From Thiohalocapsa sp. (lineage in GTDB: Bacteria > Pseudomonadota > Gammaproteobacteria > Chromatiales > Chromatiaceae): 12,887 bases of DNA. Position 1 is the stretch's first letter; every line of letters begins with the position of its first letter. Below, in pieces: positions 1 through 8,511 of the stretch. The stretch is from NCBI RefSeq assembly GCF_019695415.1, contig NZ_JAIFKJ010000344.1, forward strand, positions 1-12,887, in the 5' to 3' direction. The notes under the pieces are model-generated. The model was not told the DNA's origin and searched no databases. It saw nothing but the letters and a program-made list of their open reading frames with translations. Position numbers and translations under genes: made by a program.

Positions 1-4
1 GTTC

Positions 5-319
5 ATGGGAGATTCAGTCGCCGCCCTCGGGCCGCTGCTCGCGCGCGCCTTGCGCTCCGGTCTGATGATCGATCTGATCATCCTGCTGGTGGCCTTCGAG
101 GCCCTGCTGTTGTGGTGGCTCAAGCGGTCGCAGAACCTGGGCCCGGGCCTCGGCAGCGTGTGGCCAACGCTGGTGTCGGGCGTGCTGCTGCTGCTCGTGG
201 CGCGCGCCGCCCTGACCCAGGCATGGTGGGGCTGGGTGGCACTGCTGCTCGCGCTTGCGGGCCTCTCGCACGTTCTGGATCTTGCGCTGCAGACGCGCCG
301 CGGCCGTCGCGGCGCCTGA
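5..319 (+). CDS. Small integral membrane protein of unknown function
   Basis: I do not recognise the family. The 104-residue product has three hydrophobic stretches that look like membrane helices: about residues 22-38, 54-69 and 73-93. It ends in a basic tail (RRGRRG) that would probably face the cytoplasm. There are no catalytic motifs or cysteine pairs. The start is uncertain. The ATG at 5 lies only four bases from the window edge, so its ribosome site cannot be judged and the gene may begin further upstream. An internal ATG at 65 (residue 21) would give a shorter protein starting just before the first helix, but it has no convincing Shine-Dalgarno site. The next gene is 167 bp downstream with its own possible promoter, so the two need not be co-transcribed. 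Confidence 0.6.
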   Translation: MGDSVAALGPLLARALRSGLMIDLIILLVAFEALLLWWLKRSQNLGPGLGSVWPTLVSGVLLLLVARAALTQAWWGWVALLLALAGLSHVLDLALQTRRGRRGA

Positions 320-379
320 GCGGTTACCGGCACGTGTCGTCTCGGCCCGACGCCATGAAGTCGGTCAGATCGGATGGGG

Positions 380-407
380 TTTCAGACGGCACATGACACT
401 GCATAAT
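380..407 (+). promoter_or_regulatory. Possible sigma70-like promoter for the 487-1272 gene
   Basis: A CATAAT -10-like hexamer (402-407) stands 16 bp after a poor -35 match, TTTCAG (380-385). It lies about 80 bp before the ATG at 487, in a gene-free spacer. The -10 is decent and the -35 weak, so this is tentative. Confidence 0.3.
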
Positions 408-441
408 ACGGCGCTTGCCTGGCGGTCGACGGACGTCTTCC

Positions 442-459
442 CGCCGCCGCTAGGCGGCG
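442..459 (+). other. GC hairpin in the leader of the 487-1272 gene
   Basis: A perfect 6-bp inverted repeat, CGCCGC/GCGGCG, has a 6-nt loop (CGCTAG). It ends 16 nt before the GGGAG ribosome site at 476-480. If the gene is transcribed from the candidate promoter at 380-407, this sits in its 5' UTR and could affect translation. No T run follows, so it is not a terminator. Confidence 0.35.
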
Positions 460-486
460 TCGCACCGCCAACCATGGGAGTTGAGC

Positions 487-1272
487 ATGCAATACGACAA
501 TCACCTGTACCAGATCCTGGCCCCCAACCCGGCCCTGGTGGCCTCCCAGCTGGAGCCGGAGGCCTTCGCCAAGCACTACACGTCCGGCTCCGTGCGCTAC
601 TACGCGGGCAAGGTGGTGTTCGCGGAAATCGACGTGAATTACCGCCACCCGTATTTCAAGATCGACGAGGCACTGGCCACGCTCAAGCCGCACGAAGACG
701 GCCGCCCGAAGGCGACCAAATTCATTTCCACCTACCGGGTGCTGGAGCACATCGACCTGAACGCCATTCAGCGCGTGATCCTGGGCACGCCCGAGGGTTA
801 TGTGCTGGAGCTTCAGGCCGCCCCCTACGACAAGACCCACGAGACCGGCTTCCTGCGCATCTACGCCGAGATCGCACCGCTGCGGATGCTGGTGATGTCG
901 CGGCTGGACTTCCCCGCCTTCGGCAAGTACGTCACCAATCCGGACTTCCCGAAAGGTGCGCCGCAGCAGTTCTACACTCAGATCGAGCTCGACATCGAGC
1001 ACTTCCTCAAGGAGTTCGAAGACCGCCCGACGATGCATCCGCCGATTCCGGGCCTCCACCCGTCGAACCTGCGGGCGGCCATCATGGAGCTGCGGGAGCA
1101 TCCGGAGAAGGACACCAAGGGTCTGCGCCTGGACAGCGGCTTCGACAATATCCCGTACAAGCTCATTCGCCACGGGTTCATGTTCGCCTCGCAGGACGCG
1201 ACCCGCTTCTTCCCCATGCCCACGCCCGCGGAGATCGAGGGGAGCAATTACCACTTCTGGCGCGCCATGTGA
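487..1272 (+). CDS. Conserved-looking soluble protein of unknown function
   Basis: I do not recognise this 261-residue protein and assign no function. I chose the ATG at 487 because GGGAG (476-480) stands six bases before it. A TTG two codons upstream is the only longer option and is less well placed. The product has no signal peptide and no membrane helix, so it is probably cytoplasmic. It is rich in aromatic residues, prolines and histidines. Noticeable segments are a Tyr-rich strand-like stretch (about 33-52, with VRYYAGKVVFAEIDV), a central region around 102-130, and a C-terminal part with GFDNIPYKLIRHGF and MPTPAEIEGSNYHFW. It lacks low complexity and keeps ordinary codon use, which argues for a real gene. 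The pyrophosphatase gene starts 204 bp downstream on the same strand; with that gap, co-transcription is possible but not indicated. Confidence 0.8.
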   Translation: MQYDNHLYQILAPNPALVASQLEPEAFAKHYTSGSVRYYAGKVVFAEIDVNYRHPYFKIDEALATLKPHEDGRPKATKFISTYRVLEHIDLNAIQRVILGTPEGYVLELQAAPYDKTHETGFLRIYAEIAPLRMLVMSRLDFPAFGKYVTNPDFPKGAPQQFYTQIELDIEHFLKEFEDRPTMHPPIPGLHPSNLRAAIMELREHPEKDTKGLRLDSGFDNIPYKLIRHGFMFASQDATRFFPMPTPAEIEGSNYHFWRAM

Positions 1273-1476
1273 CGGCGACATTGCGCGAGCCGCCGAGCGT
1301 CATCCGCGCAGGCTGCGCTGCGCGGTGGCGCGACTCGGAATGCGCCGCATGCCGGGCGCCGCAGCGCCTACACCGGCGGCGAGGCCCGCCAATAGCCTCA
1401 CAACGAGCGGACGGACACCGCCACGGGAATCCAACACAACAACAGTGACTAGAGCACCACGGGGAGTTATCCACCC

Positions 1477-3498
<2,022 letters not shown>

Positions 3499-3644
3499 GA
3501 GGCTGTGAAGGAGCCCGTCGACCCTGCTGCGCCCCTTCGGGATGCCACAGGCATGGAGTCAGAGCGCCGGCAGGGTTGGCGAAAACGCTGCAGGCGGCCG
3601 GGGCGCGCTCGGGCTCCACGCCCCAGTCGCTGGCATTCTGCCAA

Positions 3645-4019
3645 CAAGTGGCAGGATACCAACAACAGCACGCGCCCCGTTCGGGCCACCGCGCACTTGC
3701 GGTAATACTCCACCGTCATGTCTTTGTGGGCGTTCTCGATCCACTCCTGGCGCAACGCCTGGTAGGCATCGCATGCGGCCCACGGGCCGTTGCACCCTTG
3801 TTGACACCACTCTGCGCCCCTGAAGCGCCCGCTACACAGGGCTTGTTCCAGCAGGACACAAAGGTCGTGAAGATCGAGACCGAACCTTTGGGCGTCTGAC
3901 TTGCACTTCCTGGTCCAAAGATGGATGCCCTGCTCGCGCTCTTGCTGCAGCAACGCCAGCACCTCGGCGGCGGGGTAGCGCGGACCCCCTGGAATCTTGC
4001 GCGAGGCTCCCTCGGCCTA
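3645..4019 (-). pseudogene. Remnant of an MqsR-like toxin gene, start and end lost
   Basis: Reading down from 4016 gives about 124 undisturbed codons. The product has KIPGGPRYPAAEVLALL, then GLDLHDLCVLLEQAL, GRFRGAEWC, GPWAACDAY, EWIENAHKDM, and a strand pair VEYYRKCAVA / GRVLLLVSCHL. The order (GLD..C helix, a W/Y stretch, two C-terminal strands) parallels the MqsR mRNA-interferase fold. I infer a distant MqsR/RelE-superfamily toxin from that pattern only. There is no ATG: a TAG (4019-4017) occupies the place where a start is expected, 9 nt after AGGAG (4033-4029). The frame runs past the expected end at about 3645 without a stop and continues antisense into hppA, so the 3' end was replaced. 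No antitoxin gene is present on either side. A GTG at 3962 could start a shortened protein, but it would drop the first strand. Confidence 0.6.
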
Positions 4020-4058
4020 GGAGCAGGTCTCCTGTGACGCGGCTGACGATGTTGTGAT

Positions 4059-4073
4059 TTACCATAAGGGTAA
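4059..4073. promoter_or_regulatory. Orphan operator-like palindrome TTACC-N5-GGTAA
   Basis: This perfect 5-bp inverted repeat with a 5-bp centre lies about 40 bp upstream of the broken MqsR-like toxin frame on the minus strand. By layout it resembles the short palindromes bound by Xre/MqsA-type antitoxins that autoregulate TA operons. The antitoxin is missing here, so it may be a relic. The minus-strand ATG at 4065 inside it opens a short frame out of phase with the toxin. Confidence 0.4.
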
Positions 4074-4160
4074 GTGAAGCGGAGGCTCCCAAGGGCGCGG
4101 TGCCACGCTCAGGATTCGCAGTCGCGCCCAAGTGCTCGCCCGCCCGGCTTGCGTGTTGCA

Positions 4161-4280
4161 ACGGAGGCTCTTGGGGGGTTCGGTGGGGATGCCCGTGCCC
4201 TGGTCGATGGTCTGCCGGCCCAAATCCAAATCCTGCACCTGGCGCAGGAAGGGCTGCTCGACTTCCGTGTGCTCGCTCAT
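4161..4280 (-). pseudogene. hsdR: 5' stump of hsdR (type I restriction R subunit)
   Basis: HsdR is the ATP-dependent translocase/nuclease subunit of type I restriction enzymes, normally around 1000 residues. Only about 40 N-terminal residues remain. MSEHTEVEQPFL, then IDQGTGIPTEPPKSLR, match the usual HsdR opening (acidic start, VEQPF, IDQG..P..P..SLR), recognised from family knowledge. After SLR (about 4161) the expected conserved FREV/FREW continuation is absent and the sequence becomes unrelated. The ATG (4280-4278) overlaps the vapC stop as ATGA, so the two genes were translationally coupled. No hsdM or hsdS is seen in the window, so this is a dead fragment. Confidence is limited by the short match. 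Confidence 0.6.
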
Positions 4281-4708
4281 GCCGCGGAGTCTTCCGAGAA
4301 CGGGTTCAACAGGGCGACGCCGGTGGCGCGGAAATCGCGGGTGTTCCGGGTGACCAGCGTCAGGCCGTTGATCAGCGCCGTGGCGGCAATCTGTTTGTCC
4401 AGGGCGTTCTCGGGGTGGGGACAACGCAACCGCCCCCACAGCAAGGCCTCCTCGCGACCGAAGTCCAGCACCCGGTCCCCGTAGGCGTCGAGCAGCCCGC
4501 GAACCCAGGCTTCGAGCCGCTCCGCCTGGCGGGCATCGCCCCGATGCCGCAGCAGATCCACGCCCCGCCGCAGCTCGCCCAAGGTGACGACGCTGAGGTA
4601 GACCGGCGCAGCGCGGGCATCCAGGTCGCGCACCAGTGTCAGGACACCGGCGTCGGCCCGCTCGCCCCTGCGCAGCTCGCTGACCACGTTGGTGTCGAAC
4701 AGGTACAT
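4277..4708 (-). CDS. vapC: PIN-domain toxin of the FitB/VapC family
   Basis: This is a type II toxin, a Mg-dependent RNase held inactive by the antitoxin encoded just upstream. The 143-residue length is normal for the family. PIN-domain acidic residues are all present: Asp5 in MYLFDTNVVSE, Glu45 in TLGELRRG, Asp104 in ALDKQIAATA, and Asn122/Asp125 in TRNTRDF. The gene should therefore encode an active nuclease. The NVVSE opening and the ending NPF are closer to FitB than to classical tRNA-cleaving VapCs. The ATG at 4708 lies 12 bp after the antitoxin stop, so the two are co-transcribed. The stop overlaps the ATG of the hsdR stump (ATGA), suggesting that the pair once sat inside a type I restriction operon. 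The RNA target is unknown. Confidence 0.92.
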   Translation of the reverse strand: MYLFDTNVVSELRRGERADAGVLTLVRDLDARAAPVYLSVVTLGELRRGVDLLRHRGDARQAERLEAWVRGLLDAYGDRVLDFGREEALLWGRLRCPHPENALDKQIAATALINGLTLVTRNTRDFRATGVALLNPFSEDSAA

Positions 4709-4720
4709 CGCGGCGACAGG

Positions 4721-4954
4721 TCAGTCGAAGACCGGCGGTGCGGTCTCGTCCTGCCGGCGCGCGAAGTCCTCGTCGCGTCCGACGTCCGGCATGTCTGCGA
4801 GCACCTGCAGAAAGCTCCGCCGCTTCGGCCTCAGCAGGGCCTCTTCCAGGATGCGGCGATGCTCCGCCTCGGCGCTGACTCCATGGGCGCGCGCCCGCGC
4901 CTTCAACGCCTCGCGGATGTCCTCATGGACATTGCGCACCAACAGGTTGGCCAT
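4721..4954 (-). CDS. vapB: FitA/VapB-type ribbon-helix-helix antitoxin
   Basis: The 77-residue antitoxin partners the PIN toxin encoded next. Residues 1-41 form a ribbon-helix-helix DNA-binding domain. The N-terminal strand MANLLVRNV is followed by the helices EDIREALKARARAHG and SAEAEHRRILEEALL, the typical FitA pattern. The tail (about 45-77, ending DETAPPVFD) is acidic and aromatic, as expected for the part that wraps over the toxin and blocks its active site. I chose the ATG at 4954 because family proteins start with this strand and GGAA lies 7 bp upstream; an in-frame ATG at 4966 would add only four residues. RHH antitoxins repress their own operon, and a tandem repeat overlapping a likely promoter lies 34 bp upstream. 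Confidence 0.9.
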   Translation of the reverse strand: MANLLVRNVHEDIREALKARARAHGVSAEAEHRRILEEALLRPKRRSFLQVLADMPDVGRDEDFARRQDETAPPVFD

Positions 4955-4987
4955 AGCTGTTTCCACTTGCGGTCAATGTAAGGACGC

Positions 4988-5005
4988 AATGATAGCAGTG
5001 ATAGC
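4988..5005. promoter_or_regulatory. Tandem 9-bp repeat, likely VapB/FitA operator
   Basis: AATGATAGC (4988-4996) is followed directly by AGTGATAGC (4997-5005), differing at one base. Adjacent repeats are the usual sort of site for ribbon-helix-helix dimers. The repeat covers the -10 region of the candidate vapBC promoter, which fits autorepression. Binding is inferred. Confidence 0.5.
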
Positions 5006-5025
5006 GCCCGCTTGCCCGGGTGCAA
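4998..5025 (-). promoter_or_regulatory. Candidate vapBC promoter
   Basis: On the minus strand TTGCAC (5025-5020) is separated by 16 bp from TATCAC (5003-4998). Transcription would begin near 4991 and leave a leader of about 37 nt before the vapB ATG at 4954. The -10 lies inside the tandem repeat. Confidence 0.4.
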
Positions 5026-5086
5026 GGTCCCCGCCAATACCCGGAGCAGCACCGCCGAATCTTCGGAGCGGCGGCCCAAATCTTCG

Positions 5087-5236
5087 GACACGACGGGCTG
5101 CCCGCCGTGTCGGTCTCACCGTCCGCGCCGCCGGCGACGCGCTCCAGAGCGCCCCTGGCCAGGAACAAGGGATAGCTCCTGCCGGGCCAGGAATCATCCG
5201 GGACCGAATCGCGATCCAATCGCTCGGATTGGCATC
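5087..5236. repeat. Cluster of five inverted repeats between vapB and topB
   Basis: The divergent spacer (4955-5275) holds hairpins in close succession. The strongest is GACACGACGGG (5087-5097) with CCCGCCGTGTC (5101-5111), 10 of 11 positions paired around a 3-nt loop. Then come GCGCTC-CA-GAGCGC (5139-5152), the 10-bp palindrome CCTGGCCAGG (5154-5163), TCCTG/CAGGA (5177-5192), and CCAATC-GCTCG-GATTGG (5216-5232, extendable with a bulge to 5213-5236). AATCTTCGGA also occurs twice, 21 bp apart (5058-5067, 5079-5088). No T runs follow, so these are not simple terminators. Their role is unknown. Some pairing is expected by chance in GC-rich DNA, but the first hairpin is beyond that. Confidence 0.5.
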
Positions 5237-5239
5237 TGC

Positions 5240-5269
5240 TTGCCGCACACAGGTTGGACTCCTTATGCT
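5240..5269 (+). promoter_or_regulatory. Candidate topB promoter placing transcription start at the ATG
   Basis: TTGCCG (5240-5245), an 18-bp spacer and TATGCT (5264-5269) form a plausible sigma70 promoter. A start 7 bp past the -10 falls at 5276, the A of the topB ATG. There is no Shine-Dalgarno sequence before that ATG, which fits a leaderless mRNA. Confidence 0.4.
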
Positions 5270-5275
5270 CCCGGC

Positions 5276-7783
5276 ATGACCACCGTCGTCGTCGCCGAAA
5301 AGCCGAGTGTCGCCCGCGACATCGCGGCGGTGCTGGGTGCCGTCGGCCGTGGCGAGGGTTGCCTGCGCGGCAATGGCTGGTGCATCACCTGGGCGCTCGG
5401 GCACCTGGTGCACTTCGCGGAGCCGGACGACTATGGCGCGGACTGGGCCGGGCGCTGGTCCCTGGGCCAGCTGCCGATGATCCCGGCGCGCTGGCGTCTG
5501 CGGACGGACAAGAAGACCAGCGCGCAGTTCAAGATCGTCAAGGATCTGCTCACGGCCGCGGACACCGAGCGTGTGGTCTGCGCCACGGACGCCGGCCGCG
5601 AGGGCGAGCTGATCTTCCGCCTTATCGTCGAGCACGCCCGCAGCCGCAAGCCCATGGAGCGGCTCTGGATCTCCAGCCTGACGCCGGAGGCCATCCGCGC
5701 CGGCTTCGAGTCGCTGCGCCCCGCCGCCGACTATGCGCCGCTGGCCGCCGCCGCCCGCGCCCGCGCGCAGGCGGACTGGCTGGTGGGCATGAACCTGACC
5801 CGCGCGTACACAGCGCACAATCGGGTGCTTTGCACCATCGGCCGGGTGCAGACACCGACACTCGCGATGATCGTCGCCCGCGACGCGGCCATCGCCAGCT
5901 TCACCAAGGCCTATTTCTACGAGTTGGTTGCGCGCCTCGCGGAAGGCTTCGAGGCCAAGTACAGCAAAGACGGCGAGACCCGCATCGAGCGAAAAGAGCA
6001 CGCTGAGCGGCTGCAACGCCAGATCAGCGCCGCCATCGAGCCGCACCGCACCGGCACGGTGACCGGCATCGAGAAGAAGGTTCGCCACAACCGCCCACCG
6101 CCGCTCTACGATCTCACCACGCTGCAGCGCGATGCCAACCGCCGCTTCGGTTTCACCGCCGCCAAGGTGCTGGAGCTGGCGCAGACCCTTTACGAGACGC
6201 ACAAGCTCATCAGCTATCCGCGCACCGAGAGCCGCCACATCGGCGAGGACATGCTGCCGGAGCTGCCGGGGATTCTGGACCACCTGGACCATCCGCTGGC
6301 CGCCGAGGCCCGCGCGCGGCTGGACGCCGGGCACAGGCTGGGCAAGGCCTACGTGGACAAGACCAAGCTCACGGACCACCACGCCATCCTGCCCACGGCC
6401 CGGCGCGCGCCGGCCAACCTGCCGGAGCCGCTGCGGAAGATCTACGACCTGGTGGCAGCGCGCTTTGTGGCCGTGTTCCTGCCGGATCAGCGCGTCGAGG
6501 AGACGCGCGTGACGCTCGACATCGGCGGCGAGACCTTCGTCGCCAAGGGCTCCAGGGAGCTCGTGCCCGGCTGGAAGAGAATCGAGCCGCGGCGGCGGTC
6601 CGGCGCCCCACCAGCCGCCGGGGCCGACACCGAGCACGCGAAGGCCGATCCTGCCTCCGAGCACCGCCCCCTGCCACCGCTGGAGCAAGGTCAAACCGTG
6701 CATGTGGGCGCGCTGGACGTGCTGGAGCGCGAGACCAAGCCGCCGCGTCCGTATGACGACGCCACGCTGCTGAACGCCATGAAGCATGCCGGGCGCGAGA
6801 TCGACGACGACGCCCTGGCCGCGGCAATGAAGTCCTCGGGCCTCGGCACGCCGGCCACCCGCGCCGAGATCATCGAGAAGCTGCTGCGCACCGGCTACAT
6901 CGAGCGCCAGCGCAAGCAGCTGCGCGCCACCGACAAGGGCAAGGCCCTGATCGAGCTGGTCGCCGAGCCGCTGCGCAGCGTCGAGCTCACGGCGGCTTGG
7001 GAGCAGCGGCTCAAGGACATCGAGCAGGGTGCCGCCGACGCCGAGGCCTTCTACCGCGATACCTGCGAGCAGGTGCGGGCGCTGATCCCGCTGGTTGCCG
7101 CTGGGCCTGCCATGACAGCGGAGCAGGTGGCAGCGGCTCGGGCCGCGGCGCCGCAGCGCGGCGGCAGCAAAAAGCGTGGCAGATCAGGCGGCGATGGCAA
7201 AGGTGCACACAGCGCACAGATGGTCAAGTCTGCCGGGCTCGGGACCTGCCCGCTCTGCAAGCAGGGCACGATCATCGAGAACACCAAGGCGTACGGCTGT
7301 GACCGCTGGCGCGACGGCTGCGGCTTCACCATTTGGAAGACCATCGCCGGCCATCGGCTCAGCAAGCACGAGGTTGAGCAGCTGATCAAGCAGGGCGCCA
7401 CGGATCAAATCGACGGCTTCAGCTCCAAGGCGGGCGCGCCCTTCTCGGCACGGCTTCGGCTCGACGACAGGGGCAGGGCGGTCCTGGACTTCACCCGCTC
7501 GGTATCCGACGCCGAACCACGCTCAGAGTGCAAAGCCGAACCGCGACACGCTGATGCCCGCGATCGATCCATCGCCGAGTCGTTGCACAAGGACCCGCTC
7601 ATCTGCCCGGTATGCGGCCAGGGCCGTATCATCGAGGGCCGCCAGGCCTTCGGTTGCAACCGCTGGCGCCAGGGCTGCGACTACCGGGTAGCCAAGGAGG
7701 CCCATGGGCGGGTGCTCACCGAAGCCGAGCTGCGGGCGTTGGTGGCGCGGCACCGCTCACAAGGCCAGCCCAGCGCTGACTGA
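5276..7783 (+). CDS. topB: DNA topoisomerase III with C-terminal zinc modules
   Basis: Type IA topoisomerase: it cuts one strand through a 5'-phosphotyrosine and passes the other, unlinking DNA during replication and recombination. The product is 835 residues. The Toprim domain begins MTTVVVAEKPSVARDI, with the acidic motif DAGREGE at 105-111. Catalytic Tyr314 lies in LISYPRTESRHIG, and GRVQTPTL (189-196) is also standard. After a basic, glycine-rich linker (about 625-648) come two cysteine modules starting CPLC (658-661) and CPVC (777-780), each followed by a GC-W-GC stretch, so both could bind zinc. The DAGREGE form and this tail resemble the longer TopB type of Firmicutes and mobile elements rather than the 653-aa E. 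coli enzyme. I start at 5276 because the Toprim domain begins there; upstream in-frame codons are non-homologous. Confidence 0.95.
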   Translation: MTTVVVAEKPSVARDIAAVLGAVGRGEGCLRGNGWCITWALGHLVHFAEPDDYGADWAGRWSLGQLPMIPARWRLRTDKKTSAQFKIVKDLLTAADTERVVCATDAGREGELIFRLIVEHARSRKPMERLWISSLTPEAIRAGFESLRPAADYAPLAAAARARAQADWLVGMNLTRAYTAHNRVLCTIGRVQTPTLAMIVARDAAIASFTKAYFYELVARLAEGFEAKYSKDGETRIERKEHAERLQRQISAAIEPHRTGTVTGIEKKVRHNRPPPLYDLTTLQRDANRRFGFTAAKVLELAQTLYETHKLISYPRTESRHIGEDMLPELPGILDHLDHPLAAEARARLDAGHRLGKAYVDKTKLTDHHAILPTARRAPANLPEPLRKIYDLVAARFVAVFLPDQRVEETRVTLDIGGETFVAKGSRELVPGWKRIEPRRRSGAPPAAGADTEHAKADPASEHRPLPPLEQGQTVHVGALDVLERETKPPRPYDDATLLNAMKHAGREIDDDALAAAMKSSGLGTPATRAEIIEKLLRTGYIERQRKQLRATDKGKALIELVAEPLRSVELTAAWEQRLKDIEQGAADAEAFYRDTCEQVRALIPLVAAGPAMTAEQVAAARAAAPQRGGSKKRGRSGGDGKGAHSAQMVKSAGLGTCPLCKQGTIIENTKAYGCDRWRDGCGFTIWKTIAGHRLSKHEVEQLIKQGATDQIDGFSSKAGAPFSARLRLDDRGRAVLDFTRSVSDAEPRSECKAEPRHADARDRSIAESLHKDPLICPVCGQGRIIEGRQAFGCNRWRQGCDYRVAKEAHGRVLTEAELRALVARHRSQGQPSAD

Positions 7784-7805
7784 CGCTTTCTCACGTTAGC
7801 GCTGG
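7770..7805 (+). terminator. Stem-loop over the topB stop codon
   Basis: CCAGCGCTGAC (7770-7780) pairs with GTTAGCGCTGG (7795-7805): 11 bp with one G-U pair and a 14-nt loop. It spans the TGA of topB. There is no T run after it, so it may be a weak or Rho-assisted terminator, or an mRNA 3' stabiliser. Confidence 0.4.
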
Positions 7806-7884
7806 ACAGGTGTGATGCCTGCCCCAATACTCCCGCCCGCATCAAGTGAATTCATCCAACTCAGCCAAAACGGAGGCCTTTCCC

Positions 7885-8349
7885 ATGCGTAAAGCCGTTT
7901 CGCTCGCCGCTCTGACCTTGTCCCTCGCCATCGCCGGCAACGCGGCTGCCGAGCAGCTCTCGCCAGAAGAGCAGATCCTCACCCGCCAGGCAGGCTACAG
8001 CTTCATGTCCTGGAACATGGGCAAGATCAAGGCCAACCTGGAGGGCGACTTCAGCCAGCAGCAGGTGGCCGCCGCCGCCAACGCCATCGCCGGCATCGCC
8101 AACTCCGGCATGGGCGCCCTGTACGGCCCGGGCACCGACAAGGACATCGGCGACGTCAAGACCCGCGTGAAGCCCGAGCTGTTCACTGAGCAGGAGGAAG
8201 TCGGCAAGGTCGCTCGCAACTTCATCCAGGCCGCCAACAACATGGCAGAGGTCGCCTCGATGGCGGAAAGCCAGGACGACGTGAAGGCCGCGTTCGGCGA
8301 GCTCGGCGAGAGCTGCAAGGCCTGCCACGACAAGTTCCGCAAGGACTGA
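7885..8349 (+). CDS. cycP: Cytochrome c' (class II c-type cytochrome)
   Basis: A periplasmic four-helix-bundle haem protein whose five-coordinate haem binds NO and CO. It is linked to NO tolerance in several proteobacteria. The 154-residue precursor has a clear signal peptide (basic MRK, hydrophobic core, cleavage likely after NAAA at residue 22), leaving about 132 residues, the family norm. The haem site is at the extreme C-terminus, as in all class II cytochromes: Cys144, Cys147 and the axial His148 in CKACHDKFRKD. The ATG at 7885 follows GGAGG (7872-7876) by eight bases, whereas an upstream GTG would spoil the signal peptide. A weak TTCTCA-N17-TGTGAT promoter may lie at 7788-7816. The gene converges on a b561-type cytochrome gene, a neighbour often found with cytochrome c', so that membrane protein may be its electron partner. 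Confidence 0.95.
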   Translation: MRKAVSLAALTLSLAIAGNAAAEQLSPEEQILTRQAGYSFMSWNMGKIKANLEGDFSQQQVAAAANAIAGIANSGMGALYGPGTDKDIGDVKTRVKPELFTEQEEVGKVARNFIQAANNMAEVASMAESQDDVKAAFGELGESCKACHDKFRKD

Positions 8350-8363
8350 TCAGCGGCCCGACG

Positions 8364-8399
8364 ACGCACGCTCCGTGCTCTGCGCGGGGCGGGCGTTTT
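8364..8399 (+). terminator. Intrinsic terminator of cytochrome c'
   Basis: ACGCACGCTCC (8364-8374) pairs with GGGGCGGGCGT (8386-8396), with one A-G mismatch and one T-G pair, around an 11-nt loop. It runs straight into TTTT (8396-8399). It starts 15 bp after the stop codon. Confidence 0.7.
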
Positions 8400-8511
8400 C
8401 TAGGCTACCGCCTGCGGCGACCGGACGCGTGCCTGCGCCGCAAACTCCACGCAAGCGGCTCGACGCCGGCGCGGTCAGCGTAAGCACGGTGCCGGGCCAC
8501 GTGCCGCGGCA

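Noticed and set aside
255..1448. 397-codon plus-strand frame overlapping the unknown gene
   Set aside because: Low-complexity Arg/Pro/Gly/Ala product in the wrong frame, no ribosome site; the 487-1272 frame has normal composition and a good start.
5012..5275. 88-residue N-terminal extension of TopB
   Set aside because: Arg/Pro/Ser-rich, covers the hairpin cluster and promoter; family proteins start at the Toprim strand encoded from 5276.
4973..6787. 604-codon minus-strand frame over topB
   Set aside because: Antisense shadow of a well-supported topoisomerase gene; composition is low-complexity H/R/G/A/Q.
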